Source of the DNA: Cognatundibacterium griseum
Lineage (GTDB): Bacteria > Pseudomonadota > Gammaproteobacteria > Burkholderiales > Burkholderiaceae_D
Assembly (NCBI RefSeq): GCF_014284195.1
Contig: NZ_JACOGC010000001.1
Span: forward strand, 248,001-312,000
Length of the DNA stretch: 64,000 bases
Reading direction: 5' to 3'
Shown here piece after piece: positions 8,251-17,908 of the stretch. Every line of letters starts with the position of its first letter. Positions within the stretch are counted from its first letter, which is position 1. The notes under the pieces are model-generated. The model saw nothing but the letters and a program-made list of their open reading frames with translations, had not been told where the DNA came from and ran no database searches. The translations under genes were made by a program, and so were the position numbers.

Positions 8251-9315
8251 TTATTGTTTCCAGCGCAGGCGGTAATGGATCAGCGTATCGCAGGCAAGCA
8301 GCATGAACAGCAGCATGCCCTGAAACAGGCCCGTCATGGCGGAAGGCAGGCCAAGACGGGATTGCGCCATTTCTCCGCCGAGATAAAACAGCGATAGCAC
8401 CATGCCGCCGAAAATCGCGCCGACAGGGTTTAAGCGGCCGATAAAGGCAACGATGATCGCCGCAAAACCATAACCGGGAGAAATCGACGGCAGCACCTGA
8501 CCAATCGGCCCGGTGACTTCAAAGGCGCCTGCCATGCCAGCCAGTCCGCCGGAAATCAGCAGCGACAGCCACAAAGCCTTGCGGCTCGAAAAGCCGGCAT
8601 AGCGTGCAGCGAGCGGCGCCAGCCCGCCGACAGTCAGGCGGTAACCGGCAAAGCTGCGGTAAATGAAGACAGTCATGCCTGCTGCCGCAATCAGCATCAC
8701 GATAAAGCCGATATGCAGGCGGCTGTGGAACAGGTGAGACAGCAGAAACTCACTGGAAAAGACCTTGGACTGCGGAAAGTTCATGCCGTCCGGATCTTTC
8801 AGCGGGCCGTTGACGGCATACATCAGCAACAGTTGTGCAATGTACGTCAACATCAGCGACACCAGGATTTCATTGGCATGAAAACGGTCCCGCAGCCAGG
8901 CTGTGATAGATGCCCAGAATGCGCCGCCTGCCACGCCGGCCACGGTTGCCAGCACCAGTACCGCAGCGCCGGACAAGGTTGCGTCCGGGTGATCGAAAGC
9001 CAGCACGGTGGCACCGGCCGCCAGTCCGCCAGCGATTAACTGGCCTTCCGCGCCGATGTTCCAGACGTTGGCGCGATAGCAGACTGATAAGCCCAGTGCG
9101 CACAACACCAGTGGCGTGGTTTTCAGCAGCAGCTCGGTAATGGCGGTCTGGCTGCGCAGCGGCTCCAGCAAAAATACCTGTAAGCCAGTCAACGGGTTTT
9201 TCCCCAGAGTCAGGAACAGCAATGCACCAAAAAAGACAGTCAGCAGCAATGCCAGCAGCGGCGAAAAATACGCCATCCAGCGTGAGGAAGCCGGGCGTAA
9301 TTCAAGCTTAAGCAT
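8251..9315 (-). CDS. ABC transporter permease, nucleoside/BMP type (first)
   Basis: The chosen start at 9315 ([11 protein letters not shown]) gives 354 residues; a frame open to 9372 would overlap the ATPase gene much more. The protein carries a short cytoplasmic N terminus, about nine hydrophobic segments and the GLSVCYRANVWNIGAEGQL motif around residue 80 that marks YufP/NupP-like partners of BMP systems. It overlaps the end of the ATPase gene by eight bases, pointing to translational coupling in the importer operon. Confidence 0.9.
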   Translation of the reverse strand: MLKLELRPASSRWMAYFSPLLALLLTVFFGALLFLTLGKNPLTGLQVFLLEPLRSQTAITELLLKTTPLVLCALGLSVCYRANVWNIGAEGQLIAGGLAAGATVLAFDHPDATLSGAAVLVLATVAGVAGGAFWASITAWLRDRFHANEILVSLMLTYIAQLLLMYAVNGPLKDPDGMNFPQSKVFSSEFLLSHLFHSRLHIGFIVMLIAAAGMTVFIYRSFAGYRLTVGGLAPLAARYAGFSSRKALWLSLLISGGLAGMAGAFEVTGPIGQVLPSISPGYGFAAIIVAFIGRLNPVGAIFGGMVLSLFYLGGEMAQSRLGLPSAMTGLFQGMLLFMLLACDTLIHYRLRWKQ

Positions 9316-10876
9316 GTGCGTTCTCCGGTTCGGCGGCAGATGCCGGAGCACCGTTCTGATCCCATAATCCACTCATCCACAATCCTATCTGTTCCCGGCT
9401 GACCGTTTCTGTCCTGACGGCAGGAGACAGGCGGCCTTTGGCGATCACATGCAGCCGGTCGCATAATTCAAACAATTCATCCAGCTCTTCGGAAATCACC
9501 AGCACCGCGCAGCCGCGGTTCCTCAGCTGGCGTATTTCGGCATGAATCTGCGCGGCGGCACCGATATCCACGCCCCAGGTCGGCTGCGCCACGATGAAAA
9601 TTTCCGGCTCGTGCAGAATTTCACGGCCGACGATAAATTTTTGCAGGTTGCCGCCCGACAGACTGCGTGCCAGCGCGGCTGGTCCGGAGGCTTTGACGCG
9701 GAAACGGGTAATGATGTCGCTGGCGGCCTGCATCGTCTGCTGAAAATTGATCATGCCCCGCTGCACAAAGGGAGGCTTTTGCTGTGACAGCAGCATGTTA
9801 TCGGTCAGGCTCAGCTCCGGTACTGCGCCGCGTCCCAGGCGTTCTTCCGGCACCAGGCTTTGTTTCAGCGCGCGGCGGGCAGCCGGGCCGCTGTCTCCTA
9901 CCGGGACATCGTTAATCCGGATCATGTCAGGCGCTGCGCGGCGGTCTTCGCCGGACAGGGCGGCCAGCAATTCCTGTTGCCCGTTACCGGATACGCCGGC
10001 GATGCCGGTGATTTCTCCGGCACGCAGCGTCAGGCTGATGTTGTCCAGCGCGGTGGCGAAAGCATGCGCTTTGGGCAGGCTCAGCTGTTGTACCTGCAAC
10101 CGCACCGGGCCGGTCTGTATCGCCGCAGATGCCGGATGCGGAGCCTGTGTGTCACCGATCATGAGGCGCGACAGGCTGGCGGCGGTTTCCTGACGCGGAT
10201 CGCAATGTCCGGTCACTTTTCCCATGCGCATCACGGTAGCGGAATGGCATAGTTCGCGGATTTCATCGAGTTTGTGGCTGATGTACAGAATGCTGCATCC
10301 TTCGGCAGCGATCTGGCGCAGGGTGACAAACAGTTTCTGCACGGCTTGCGGCGTGAGCACGGAAGTGGGTTCATCCAGAATCAGCAATTGCGGTCTGGTC
10401 AGCAGCGCCCGCACGATCTCGACCCGCTGCCGCTCGCCGACCGACAAGGTATGCACATGGCGATGCGGTTCGAGTTCCAGTCCGTAGCTGGCGCCGGTTT
10501 GCCGTATCTGTGCGGCCAGCTGCTGCATGTCGGTGCCGGCATCCAGGCCCAGCGCAATATTTTCTGCCACGGTCAGGGTGTCAAACAGCGAAAAATGCTG
10601 GAACACCATCGAGATACCGAGCCGCCGTGCTGCCTGGGGGTTGCTGATCCTGACTTCCTGACCGTTCCATTGCATGGTGCCGGAATCCGGCTGCACGGCA
10701 CCGAAGATGATTTTCATCAGCGTTGATTTGCCTGCCCCGTTTTCTCCCAGCACCGCATGAATTTCGCCGGGGGCGACGCTCAGGCTGATATGGTCGTTGG
10801 CAATGACGGCAGGGTAGCTTTTACAGATACCGGTCAGCGTCAGCCGGGATAATGCCGGGGCAGCAAAAGAAGTCAC
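9308..10876 (-). CDS. ABC transporter ATPase, two-domain nucleoside/sugar type
   Basis: A tandem ABC ATPase of 522 residues. The N-terminal domain has an intact Walker A (GENGAGKST), the [15 protein letters not shown] signature and [12 protein letters not shown]. The C-terminal domain has a degenerate Walker A ([11 protein letters not shown]) and signature [15 protein letters not shown], the usual asymmetry of sugar/nucleoside ATPases such as RbsA and the BMP-linked group. I place the start at GTG 10876 because GGAAAGG lies at the right distance upstream; an ATG at 10972 gives a 32-residue arginine-rich extension without family support. It is the first gene of the four-gene importer operon. 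Confidence 0.9.
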   Translation of the reverse strand: MTSFAAPALSRLTLTGICKSYPAVIANDHISLSVAPGEIHAVLGENGAGKSTLMKIIFGAVQPDSGTMQWNGQEVRISNPQAARRLGISMVFQHFSLFDTLTVAENIALGLDAGTDMQQLAAQIRQTGASYGLELEPHRHVHTLSVGERQRVEIVRALLTRPQLLILDEPTSVLTPQAVQKLFVTLRQIAAEGCSILYISHKLDEIRELCHSATVMRMGKVTGHCDPRQETAASLSRLMIGDTQAPHPASAAIQTGPVRLQVQQLSLPKAHAFATALDNISLTLRAGEITGIAGVSGNGQQELLAALSGEDRRAAPDMIRINDVPVGDSGPAARRALKQSLVPEERLGRGAVPELSLTDNMLLSQQKPPFVQRGMINFQQTMQAASDIITRFRVKASGPAALARSLSGGNLQKFIVGREILHEPEIFIVAQPTWGVDIGAAAQIHAEIRQLRNRGCAVLVISEELDELFELCDRLHVIAKGRLSPAVRTETVSREQIGLWMSGLWDQNGAPASAAEPENAHA

Positions 10877-11085
10877 GTATACCTTTCCAATCTGGAGAAA
10901 TCGCCGGGGGCGCGGATGAACCGGGCGGCGCTTCAGGGCGAAGGAGGCCGCTTGCTCAGAATAGCAAAACAAAGTGACAACAAAAGCGACTGCAGACTCA
11001 GGTTAGGGAGTATGTTGTGCCGAGAACATCACCAAATGAATATGCTGTGTATTCGGCCGACATTATAAATGCCGCAGCAGAATAT

Positions 11086-12351
11086 TTACAGGATCAGAAT
11101 CGCTCTGAAGTCGTTGACATTGGTGCGTGTTGGTCCGCTGACAATTAATTGATCCAGGGCAGAAAAATAACCATAGCCGTCGTTGTTTTCCAGCATCAGC
11201 CGGGCAGACAGCTGGCGGGCAGCCGCCAGCTGCGCCGAGGCAGGCTCGTAGTAAGCACCGGCGTTGTCCTCTGAGCCGTCAATGCCATCGGTATCGCAGG
11301 CCAGCGCATAGATTCCGGCATGACCATTCAAGGCATGCGCCAGACTCAGCAGGAATTCGGCATTGCGTCCGCCGCGTCCTGTGCCGCGCACTGTGACCGT
11401 GGTTTCACCGCCGGACAGAATCACACAGGGTTTGTGAAATGGCTGGCCTTTTTCTGCGATCTGGCGCGCCAGTGCGGCATGCATCAGACCGATATCACGG
11501 GCTTCGCCTTCGATGCCGTCGGACAGGATATGCGCTGCGACGCCCTGAGTGCCGGCATAGTAGGCCGCGGCATCCAGCGCATGCTGGGCGGTGGCGATGA
11601 TGTGATGGCTGTGACGGGCAAAGCGCGGATCTTCCGGTTTCGGGGTTTCGCCTGCGCCGGATTCAAGGTGCTGCAGGATGTTGGGCGGTATCCCGATCTG
11701 GTATTTGCGCAGGATCGCCAGCGCTTCGGCACAGCTGGTGTCGTCCGGCAGCGTCGGACCGCTGGCGATGATGCGGGGATCGTCGCCGGGGACATCGGAA
11801 ATCAGCAGCGTGACGACGCGCGCCGGTGCGCAGGCCAGTCCGAGCCTGCCGCCCTTGATGGCAGACAAATGCTTGCGCACGCAGTTCATCTCACTGATGG
11901 CGGCGCCGCTTTTCAGCAAGGCTTTATTGATGGCCTGCTTCTGTTCCAGCGTGATGCCTTCGGCTGGCAGCGCCAGCAGCGATGAGCCGCCACCGGAAAT
12001 CAGGCAGAGTACCAGGTCTTCCCGCTCTAAACCCTGCGTCATGGCGAGAATGCGTTTAGCCGCTTCCTGACCGGCAGCATCGGGTACCGGATGCGCCGCT
12101 TCAATGACTTCAATTTTTTCGCAGCGGGCACCGTGTCCATAACGCGTGACAACTAATCCGCTCAGCTCGCCCTGCCAGTGCTGTTCCACCGTTTGCGCCA
12201 TCGCGGCGGCGGCTTTGCCTGCGCCGATCACGATCGTCCTGCCGGACGGTGGTGGCGGCAGAAATGCCGGCAGGCACTGGCTGGCGCTGACTGCAGCGAC
12301 GGCGGTCTGGTACAGGGAAAGTAAAAAATCACGCGGCGATGCAATAGTCAT
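11086..12351 (-). CDS. Glycerate kinase type 2 / MOFRL family
   Basis: The 421-residue product fits the GckA/TtuD group (DUF4147 plus C-terminal MOFRL domain), which phosphorylates D-glycerate to 2-phosphoglycerate; older annotations call it hydroxypyruvate reductase. Visible marks are GAGKAAAAMA near residue 45, AAHPVPDAAGQ, the LISGGGSSLL loop with the phosphate-binding glycines, LLISDVPGDDP, and the late GGETTVTVRGTGRGGRNAEF segment. Start 12351 (MTIASPRD) is preferred over 12414. Glycerate is the product when glyoxylate is assimilated through tartronate semialdehyde, so it may use carbon from the urate pathway elsewhere in the window; the carboligase and reductase are not here. The following 209 bases before the importer operon contain only an A/T-rich stretch that may be a promoter. 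Confidence 0.9.
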   Translation of the reverse strand: MTIASPRDFLLSLYQTAVAAVSASQCLPAFLPPPPSGRTIVIGAGKAAAAMAQTVEQHWQGELSGLVVTRYGHGARCEKIEVIEAAHPVPDAAGQEAAKRILAMTQGLEREDLVLCLISGGGSSLLALPAEGITLEQKQAINKALLKSGAAISEMNCVRKHLSAIKGGRLGLACAPARVVTLLISDVPGDDPRIIASGPTLPDDTSCAEALAILRKYQIGIPPNILQHLESGAGETPKPEDPRFARHSHHIIATAQHALDAAAYYAGTQGVAAHILSDGIEGEARDIGLMHAALARQIAEKGQPFHKPCVILSGGETTVTVRGTGRGGRNAEFLLSLAHALNGHAGIYALACDTDGIDGSEDNAGAYYEPASAQLAAARQLSARLMLENNDGYGYFSALDQLIVSGPTRTNVNDFRAILIL

Positions 12352-12465
12352 GGTGAAAACTCTGTGGGTGAATACAGGTAAGATGATGGCTTCTTTAACA
12401 GGCTCAGGCGCCACGGTAGTGCATGCTCAGTCCTGGCGCCGCAACAGCGAACCATCATAAGCGAT

Positions 12466-13644
12466 ATGTCCTACGATTTCAGTGAAGTAAATTCAACAAT
12501 GCAAAAATATGTCGACCGGGAAATCCTGGCCGGCGTATCGACAGCCGTGCTGGCGGGGCGGGAGCTGGTACATCTGCATTGCAGCGGCTGGGCCGACCGC
12601 GAAAACGGCATTGCCTTGCGCGAGGATCATCTGTTCCGGGTGTTTTCCAACACCAAACTGGTGACTTCGATGGCCATTTTGTTGCTGATGGAAGACGGGC
12701 GGCTGGGGCTGGACGACCCGGTCGAGGACTATCTGCCGCAACTCGGGCGACGGCGCGTGCTGCGGCAGGGGGCCACCAGTCTCGACGATACCGAGCCGGC
12801 CCGCTCGTCCATCACCATCCGTCAACTGCTGAATCACACCTCGGGCCTGAGCTACGGCCTGTTGGATCATGGCAGCCTGATGTACAAAGCCTATAACGAA
12901 CGCAAAGTGCTCAACGCCTTTCAGACGCTGGCGGAAATGATTAATGTGCTGGAAGAATTACCGCTGAGTTTTCATCCCGGCGAAGCCTGGGAATATTCGA
13001 TTGCCAGCGATGTGCTGGCGCGGGTAGTGGAAGTGGCCAGCGGGCGGAATTTCGAGCAGTTCATCCGGCTGCGCATCTTCAATCCGCTGGGCATGGACGA
13101 TACCGGATTTTATGTTCCCGAACGTGATCTGGGCAGGCTGACAGCCTACTACGGCGGCAGCGATCCGGCGAATGTGTTGCAGCGGGGCTTGCGCAGACTG
13201 GACAAATCGCCTTATCCCGGCGCATTCACGATGCCGGTGGCCCGCTTATCGGGCGGCGGCGGGCTGGTGTCGAGTCTGCACGACATGCTGGCGCTGATGC
13301 GCAGTCTGATGCCGGGCGGCGACACGATCATGAAACCGGAGACGATTGATCTGATGATGCAGAATCATCTGCCGCATGGCATGGGAATTCGCTTTCCCGG
13401 TGTCGGCGATGTGCCGGGCAAAGGGTTTGGCTTGGGTGGCGCGGTGACTTTGCATGCGTCATCCATTGACCCTCCCGGTTCGGAAGGAGAATTTGAATGG
13501 GGCGGCATTGCCGGAACACACTGGTGGATTTCTCCGCGCCACAATATTGCCGGCATCCTGATGACGCAGCGGCTGATGAGTTTTTGGCATCCGTTTTCGT
13601 TTGACTTCAAGCGCCAGGCTTACGCCGCGCTGGGCATCCGCTGA
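12466..13644 (+). CDS. Serine hydrolase, class C beta-lactamase/esterase fold
   Basis: The 392-residue protein is of the Beta-lactamase (Pfam-type) serine hydrolase family. The nucleophile motif is SNTK with Ser61 and Lys64; a Tyr-Ser-x motif (YSI) follows at Tyr177, and LLNHTSGLSYG is the conserved stretch after the first motif. The C-terminal region has GGIAGTHWWISP where class C enzymes carry KTG. Without a signal peptide it is probably cytoplasmic and more likely an esterase of the EstB type than an antibiotic-hydrolysing enzyme. It is divergent from the glycerate kinase gene, with 114 bases between. Confidence 0.85.
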   Translation: MSYDFSEVNSTMQKYVDREILAGVSTAVLAGRELVHLHCSGWADRENGIALREDHLFRVFSNTKLVTSMAILLLMEDGRLGLDDPVEDYLPQLGRRRVLRQGATSLDDTEPARSSITIRQLLNHTSGLSYGLLDHGSLMYKAYNERKVLNAFQTLAEMINVLEELPLSFHPGEAWEYSIASDVLARVVEVASGRNFEQFIRLRIFNPLGMDDTGFYVPERDLGRLTAYYGGSDPANVLQRGLRRLDKSPYPGAFTMPVARLSGGGGLVSSLHDMLALMRSLMPGGDTIMKPETIDLMMQNHLPHGMGIRFPGVGDVPGKGFGLGGAVTLHASSIDPPGSEGEFEWGGIAGTHWWISPRHNIAGILMTQRLMSFWHPFSFDFKRQAYAALGIR

Positions 13645-13745
13645 GCAGCGCGCCAGCCCGCCTGCGCAGGCAGACTTCATGTAGCTGACATTTTTCTGGA
13701 TTATGATCCTGTCAGAAATGCATGATTTTTTAATAGGGGAAAATT

Positions 13746-15209
13746 TTGAACGGACCTTTATTCAGTAGATCTTCTTTTGCTGCCGTCGCCTTGGTGGCTG
13801 CGGGTGTGTTGAGCGGTTGCAGCACGACAGCGCCGGAACTGGCAGGGAAAAACCAGCTGCCGGCCGTGGCGTTACAGAATCCTTCCGCCTTGCTGGACAC
13901 CTGGGTGGTATTGGGCGAGCAGGGGCAGCCGGTGGCGCGCGCCGTGACAAGCGCTGCCGAATGCCCGGTATTGCTGCAGGATGGCACAGCGGACAGCATG
14001 CAGGTGCGTGCCCGCCCTGAAACGATTGCCCAGCGCAAGACAGCCAGCAGCCCGGATAATTCCAAGCCATCGGCATTCCCGGTAATGGTATGCGAAGCGC
14101 CGCTGAAACCGGGTATCAGCCACGCCAGCATCGCTGGCCGCGAACTGGCCGTGCCGAAGGCGACAGTGCAGAAAATCGTGGTCATCGGCGATACCGGCTG
14201 CCGGATGAAACTGGCTGACAATTACTTCCAGTCCTGTAATGACAGCGACAAGTGGGCTTTCCGCCGCATGGTACAGGCAGCCGCCCAGACGCATCCCGAT
14301 CTGGTGATCCATGTCGGTGACTATCATTACCGTGAAAATGCCTGCCCTGACGGCAATCCGGCTTGCGCCGGCAGCCCGTGGGGATATGGCTGGGATACCT
14401 GGAAAGCCGATTTCTTTGATCCGGCAAAAGCCTTGTTGCAGGTTGCACCCTGGGTGATGGTGCGCGGCAACCATGAGTCCTGCCTGCGTGCCGGGCAGGG
14501 CTGGTGGCGCTTGCTGGACCCGCGTCCTTTGCAGGCGGGCCGCGATTGCAATCTGGCGGAGAATGACCAGAAAGGCGATTACAGCGCACCCTATGCGGTG
14601 CCGCTGGGCAAAGTCGGGAATGAAGCTGCGCAGCTGATCGTGTTTGATTCTTCCAAAGTGCCGAATAAAGTGCTGGCCAAAGAGGATGTTCCTTACCGGA
14701 CGTATATGGAGCAGTTCAAAACCGTGAATGCGCTGGCAGCCAAAGCGGATTTTAATATTTTCATGAATCACCATCCTATCCTCGGTTTTGGTGTGGAAAA
14801 GAAAAAAGACGGTCAGCTGTCTGTCTGGCCGGGCAATGCCGCTCTGCAGGACGTGTTGCAGAATCTGAATGCGATGCAGCTGTTTCCTTCTCAGGTGCAG
14901 GCCACCTTGTCCGGCCATGTTCATCTGTTTGAGGCACTGACTTTTTCCAGCGGTCACCCGACGCAGTTTGTCTCCGGCAATGGCGGTTCCTCGCTGGATA
15001 TGCCATTACCGGCAACTGCCGTGACGGGAAAAACACCGTATAGCGCAGCTGCACTGGAGCATTTCAGCAATTCCAACGACGTGGGTTTCATGACGATGGA
15101 GCGTGAGCTGCAGTCGTGGAAGATTCAGGCATGGAATACGCAAGGCAAGCTGATCACCGAATGCCGCATGCAAAACCGAAAAACCGTCTGCCGGGCGGTG
15201 AATTCTTAA
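13746..15209 (+). CDS. Exported lipoprotein, calcineurin-like metallophosphoesterase
   Basis: A TTG start at 13746 is supported by AGGGG eight bases upstream and by a signal with lipobox LSGC directly after it. The 487-residue product is thus a likely periplasmic or outer-membrane lipoprotein. About residues 140-410 form a two-metal calcineurin-like phosphoesterase domain: GDTGC, HVGDYHY, RGNHESC, NHHPI and GHVHLFE carry the ordered metal ligands Asp, Asp, Asn-His, His and His-x-His. The substrate is unknown; phosphomonoesters or diesters are possible. The TonB-dependent receptor gene follows after a terminator. Confidence 0.85.
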   Translation: MNGPLFSRSSFAAVALVAAGVLSGCSTTAPELAGKNQLPAVALQNPSALLDTWVVLGEQGQPVARAVTSAAECPVLLQDGTADSMQVRARPETIAQRKTASSPDNSKPSAFPVMVCEAPLKPGISHASIAGRELAVPKATVQKIVVIGDTGCRMKLADNYFQSCNDSDKWAFRRMVQAAAQTHPDLVIHVGDYHYRENACPDGNPACAGSPWGYGWDTWKADFFDPAKALLQVAPWVMVRGNHESCLRAGQGWWRLLDPRPLQAGRDCNLAENDQKGDYSAPYAVPLGKVGNEAAQLIVFDSSKVPNKVLAKEDVPYRTYMEQFKTVNALAAKADFNIFMNHHPILGFGVEKKKDGQLSVWPGNAALQDVLQNLNAMQLFPSQVQATLSGHVHLFEALTFSSGHPTQFVSGNGGSSLDMPLPATAVTGKTPYSAAALEHFSNSNDVGFMTMERELQSWKIQAWNTQGKLITECRMQNRKTVCRAVNS

Positions 15210-15228
15210 CCTGTGTGCGATAAAACAA

Positions 15229-15258
15229 CAGAGCAGGGGGGAATATGCCCCTGCTTTG
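15229..15258 (+). terminator. Terminator after phosphoesterase gene
   Basis: AGCAGGGG (15232-15239) pairs with CCCCTGCT (15248-15255) around an 8-base loop and is followed by a short T run. Confidence 0.75.
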
Positions 15259-15356
15259 TAACGTTGTGTAGAAAGCATATCAATTCATTATCTTGTCATA
15301 TCGTCTTCCTAGACTTTCCATTTTTCTTACCCAGTTAATAAATGGAAGGCAAGGCA

Positions 15357-17570
15357 ATGAAGCGTAATAAGCAAGCGTTTGCTCGGAACATGATTTCCGC
15401 CCACGTGCTGATGGCATTGACTCTGATGGCACATCAGAATGTGCATGCCCAGACCGTGGCCCAAAATGAGACTGCCGCATCCGACTCCGCACTCGATGCG
15501 GAAGCGATCAAGTCCAAAGTCGTGATCAGCGGCTCCTCTGTGGGTAATCGTGCACCGGTGCAGAACTCGCTGAAAGCGACGCAGCCACAATCCATCATTA
15601 CTGCGACCTTCATCGAACAATCCGTCACTGATCTGGCGGATTACAACGCGGTGGCGCGGATTGCCCCGAGTGTCGGTTCCGGTGTTTCCGCCAACGGACC
15701 TGGCCTGTCTGAAACCAAGGTCACGCTGCGCGGCTTCCAGGATGGCGAATACAACATGACGTATGACGGCATCCCTTTTGGTGACACCAATGATCCTTCG
15801 CATCACTCCACCTCTTATTTCCCGGCCCGCATTATCGGCGGTATGGTGATTGAGCGTGGTCCTGGCAACGCCAGCAATCTGGGCCAGGCAACCTTCGGCG
15901 GATCGATCAATCTGTTTTCCAAAGAGTTGTCGCAGGATTTCCATTTCACACCGTATTCCACCTTCGGTTCATGGAATACCCGCATGTATGGTGCGCAGAT
16001 CGACAGCGGTATGCTCCAGAACTACGGCAACGCCATGATGATGTTCAATGCCTCGCGCATGACGACTGACGGTTACCTGACTTACAGCAGCGTGACGGAA
16101 GACAATTATCAGTTCAAACTGCAGCGCCGTCTGGGAACCGATACGACAGTCACCGTATTCTCGACCTACAACAAGATCAACAGCTACACGCCGGATAAGG
16201 CTGGTGTCACGATGAGCCAGATGGCGCAGTTCGGTAAAAATTATGCGCTGAACAACGATCCGACCAGTCAGAATTATTACGGTTATAACTTTAACTATAA
16301 GACCACGGATTTTGACTACATTCGTCTGCAGTCCAAGCTGGCAGGCTGGAATCTGGATAACACGTTGTATACCTATGCTTACAACAACGACACCTATTCC
16401 GGTCAGGATGCCAGCGGTGCGACGGCCAACGGCACCAAAGCGGGTCCTGCCGGTAACAAGGATGTGCCGGGTTATAACAAGCTCAATTCCTATCGCGTTA
16501 CCGGCGATATTCTGAAAGCCACGAACCAGCTGAGCGCCGGCCTGCTGCGCGCCGGCGTCTGGCTGGAAAGCGCCAACACCAACCGTCATACCTACGACAT
16601 CGACTGGACGCTGGGTGTGCCGAACCCGAAAGAAGCGACTGCACCGAAAAGCGTTTCTTACGACCAGCGTTCATCCTGGAAGCAGTATCAGCCTTTCGTG
16701 GAATTTGAATGGGCAGCAACCAAGGATCTCACAATCACGCCAGGTCTGAAGTACAGCCATTTCACACGCCAGCTGGATGCGACTGTGAACCAGGGCACGC
16801 GTATTCCGACCAGTGCCGAGCAGACGTACACATCGACGCTGCCATTCCTGACGGCCAATTACAGCATCAATCAGGAAATGTCCGCTTACGCGCAGATTGC
16901 CAGGGGTTTCCTGGTGCCGAATCTGTCCATGTTCTACGTGAATAATCCTTCACTGAGCGCACCGAAACCACAGACTTCAAACAACTACCAGATCGGTGTG
17001 GTGCACCAGGCGCGCAACCTGACATTTGATGCCGATGTGTACTACATCGACTTTGACAACAAGATTGCTTCTACCGGCACCGGTAACGATCTGGTGTACT
17101 ACAACCAGGGCGGTGTTATCTACAAAGGTCTGGAAGCGGCAGTCACTTATTATCTGGGCAGCGGTTTTTCCGTACACGCAAATGGCTCAGTCAACAGTGC
17201 AAAAGCCAAGGATACTGGTCTGCAGATCGCCAAAGCGCCTGACAGCACCGCTGCACTCGGGCTGTTGTATAAAGCAAATGGTCTGTACGGTTCGCTGATA
17301 GCGAAAAATGTCGGCAATCAGTATGCGAAGGATGGCGAGCCAGCGGCTTACAAAATCCCGGCGTATATGACAACGGATCTGACAGTCGGCTATCGCTGGA
17401 AAAACCTGGGCACACTGGTCAAAAACCTCAAAACCCAGGTTGGCATTAATAACCTGTTCGACAAGCAGGATGTGACATCGATCTCTGCCAGCAGCAAAGG
17501 CACTGCCTTTGATCAGTACACCTTCCAGCCAGCACGCAGCTGGAGCGTCTCGGTCAGCGCTGATTTCTGA
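15357..17570 (+). CDS. TonB-dependent outer-membrane receptor
   Basis: The start at 15357 (MKRNKQAF) has AAGGCAA just upstream; ATG 15342 has no ribosome-binding site. The 737-residue precursor has a long signal peptide ending near NVHAQ, a plug domain (about residues 50-180) with VTLRGFQDG and GPGNASNLGQATFGG, and a 22-strand-type barrel to a terminal Phe (SVSVSADF), the barrel-assembly signal. Such receptors import siderophores, cobalamin, sugars or other scarce nutrients with TonB energy. No siderophore genes, FecIR pair or Fur box are evident here, so the ligand is open. Its neighbours, a phosphoesterase and a PstS-like binding protein, make an organophosphate ligand conceivable but unproven. 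Confidence 0.92.
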   Translation: MKRNKQAFARNMISAHVLMALTLMAHQNVHAQTVAQNETAASDSALDAEAIKSKVVISGSSVGNRAPVQNSLKATQPQSIITATFIEQSVTDLADYNAVARIAPSVGSGVSANGPGLSETKVTLRGFQDGEYNMTYDGIPFGDTNDPSHHSTSYFPARIIGGMVIERGPGNASNLGQATFGGSINLFSKELSQDFHFTPYSTFGSWNTRMYGAQIDSGMLQNYGNAMMMFNASRMTTDGYLTYSSVTEDNYQFKLQRRLGTDTTVTVFSTYNKINSYTPDKAGVTMSQMAQFGKNYALNNDPTSQNYYGYNFNYKTTDFDYIRLQSKLAGWNLDNTLYTYAYNNDTYSGQDASGATANGTKAGPAGNKDVPGYNKLNSYRVTGDILKATNQLSAGLLRAGVWLESANTNRHTYDIDWTLGVPNPKEATAPKSVSYDQRSSWKQYQPFVEFEWAATKDLTITPGLKYSHFTRQLDATVNQGTRIPTSAEQTYTSTLPFLTANYSINQEMSAYAQIARGFLVPNLSMFYVNNPSLSAPKPQTSNNYQIGVVHQARNLTFDADVYYIDFDNKIASTGTGNDLVYYNQGGVIYKGLEAAVTYYLGSGFSVHANGSVNSAKAKDTGLQIAKAPDSTAALGLLYKANGLYGSLIAKNVGNQYAKDGEPAAYKIPAYMTTDLTVGYRWKNLGTLVKNLKTQVGINNLFDKQDVTSISASSKGTAFDQYTFQPARSWSVSVSADF

Positions 17571-17590
17571 TCACGCTTTTATCCGTCAGC

Positions 17591-17627
17591 AAAAACGGCA
17601 TGCCTGTTGGCATGCCGTTTTTTTTCA
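17591..17627 (+). terminator. Terminator after TonB-dependent receptor
   Basis: AACGGCATGCC (17594-17604) pairs with GGCATGCCGTT across a short loop and runs into eight T bases. The remaining bases to 17908 show no gene, and I could not identify a convincing promoter or operator there. Confidence 0.92.
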
Positions 17628-17908
17628 GAAGCTGTATTTATTTAGCCACGGATTTGTAAGATAAAGTGAAATTCTCTGGTAGCTGCGATAGGCCTGATTT
17701 ACTGTGAAATCATCGGTATATGAAACGTTTTGTATCAGGCAATCTCGTACGGCGCCCCATTTTTAACGGGTTGCTGTTGCACGATTGACCGTTCACCAGT
17801 GGCGGATTCCAGACCGGAATAGCGGATTTTCTGAAGGTTTACTCGAAAAATGATGCTTTGAGGAAAAACTTTGCAGGAATAAAATGAAGAAACTTTCAAG
17901 GAGATAGC

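Noticed and set aside
13687-13705. Possible Pho box before the phosphoesterase gene
   Set aside because: Only about 10 of 14 repeat positions fit; not strong enough to list as a feature.
13872-14957. 361-codon leftward frame opposite the phosphoesterase
   Set aside because: Antisense shadow of a gene with intact metal motifs; no ribosome-binding site or family match.
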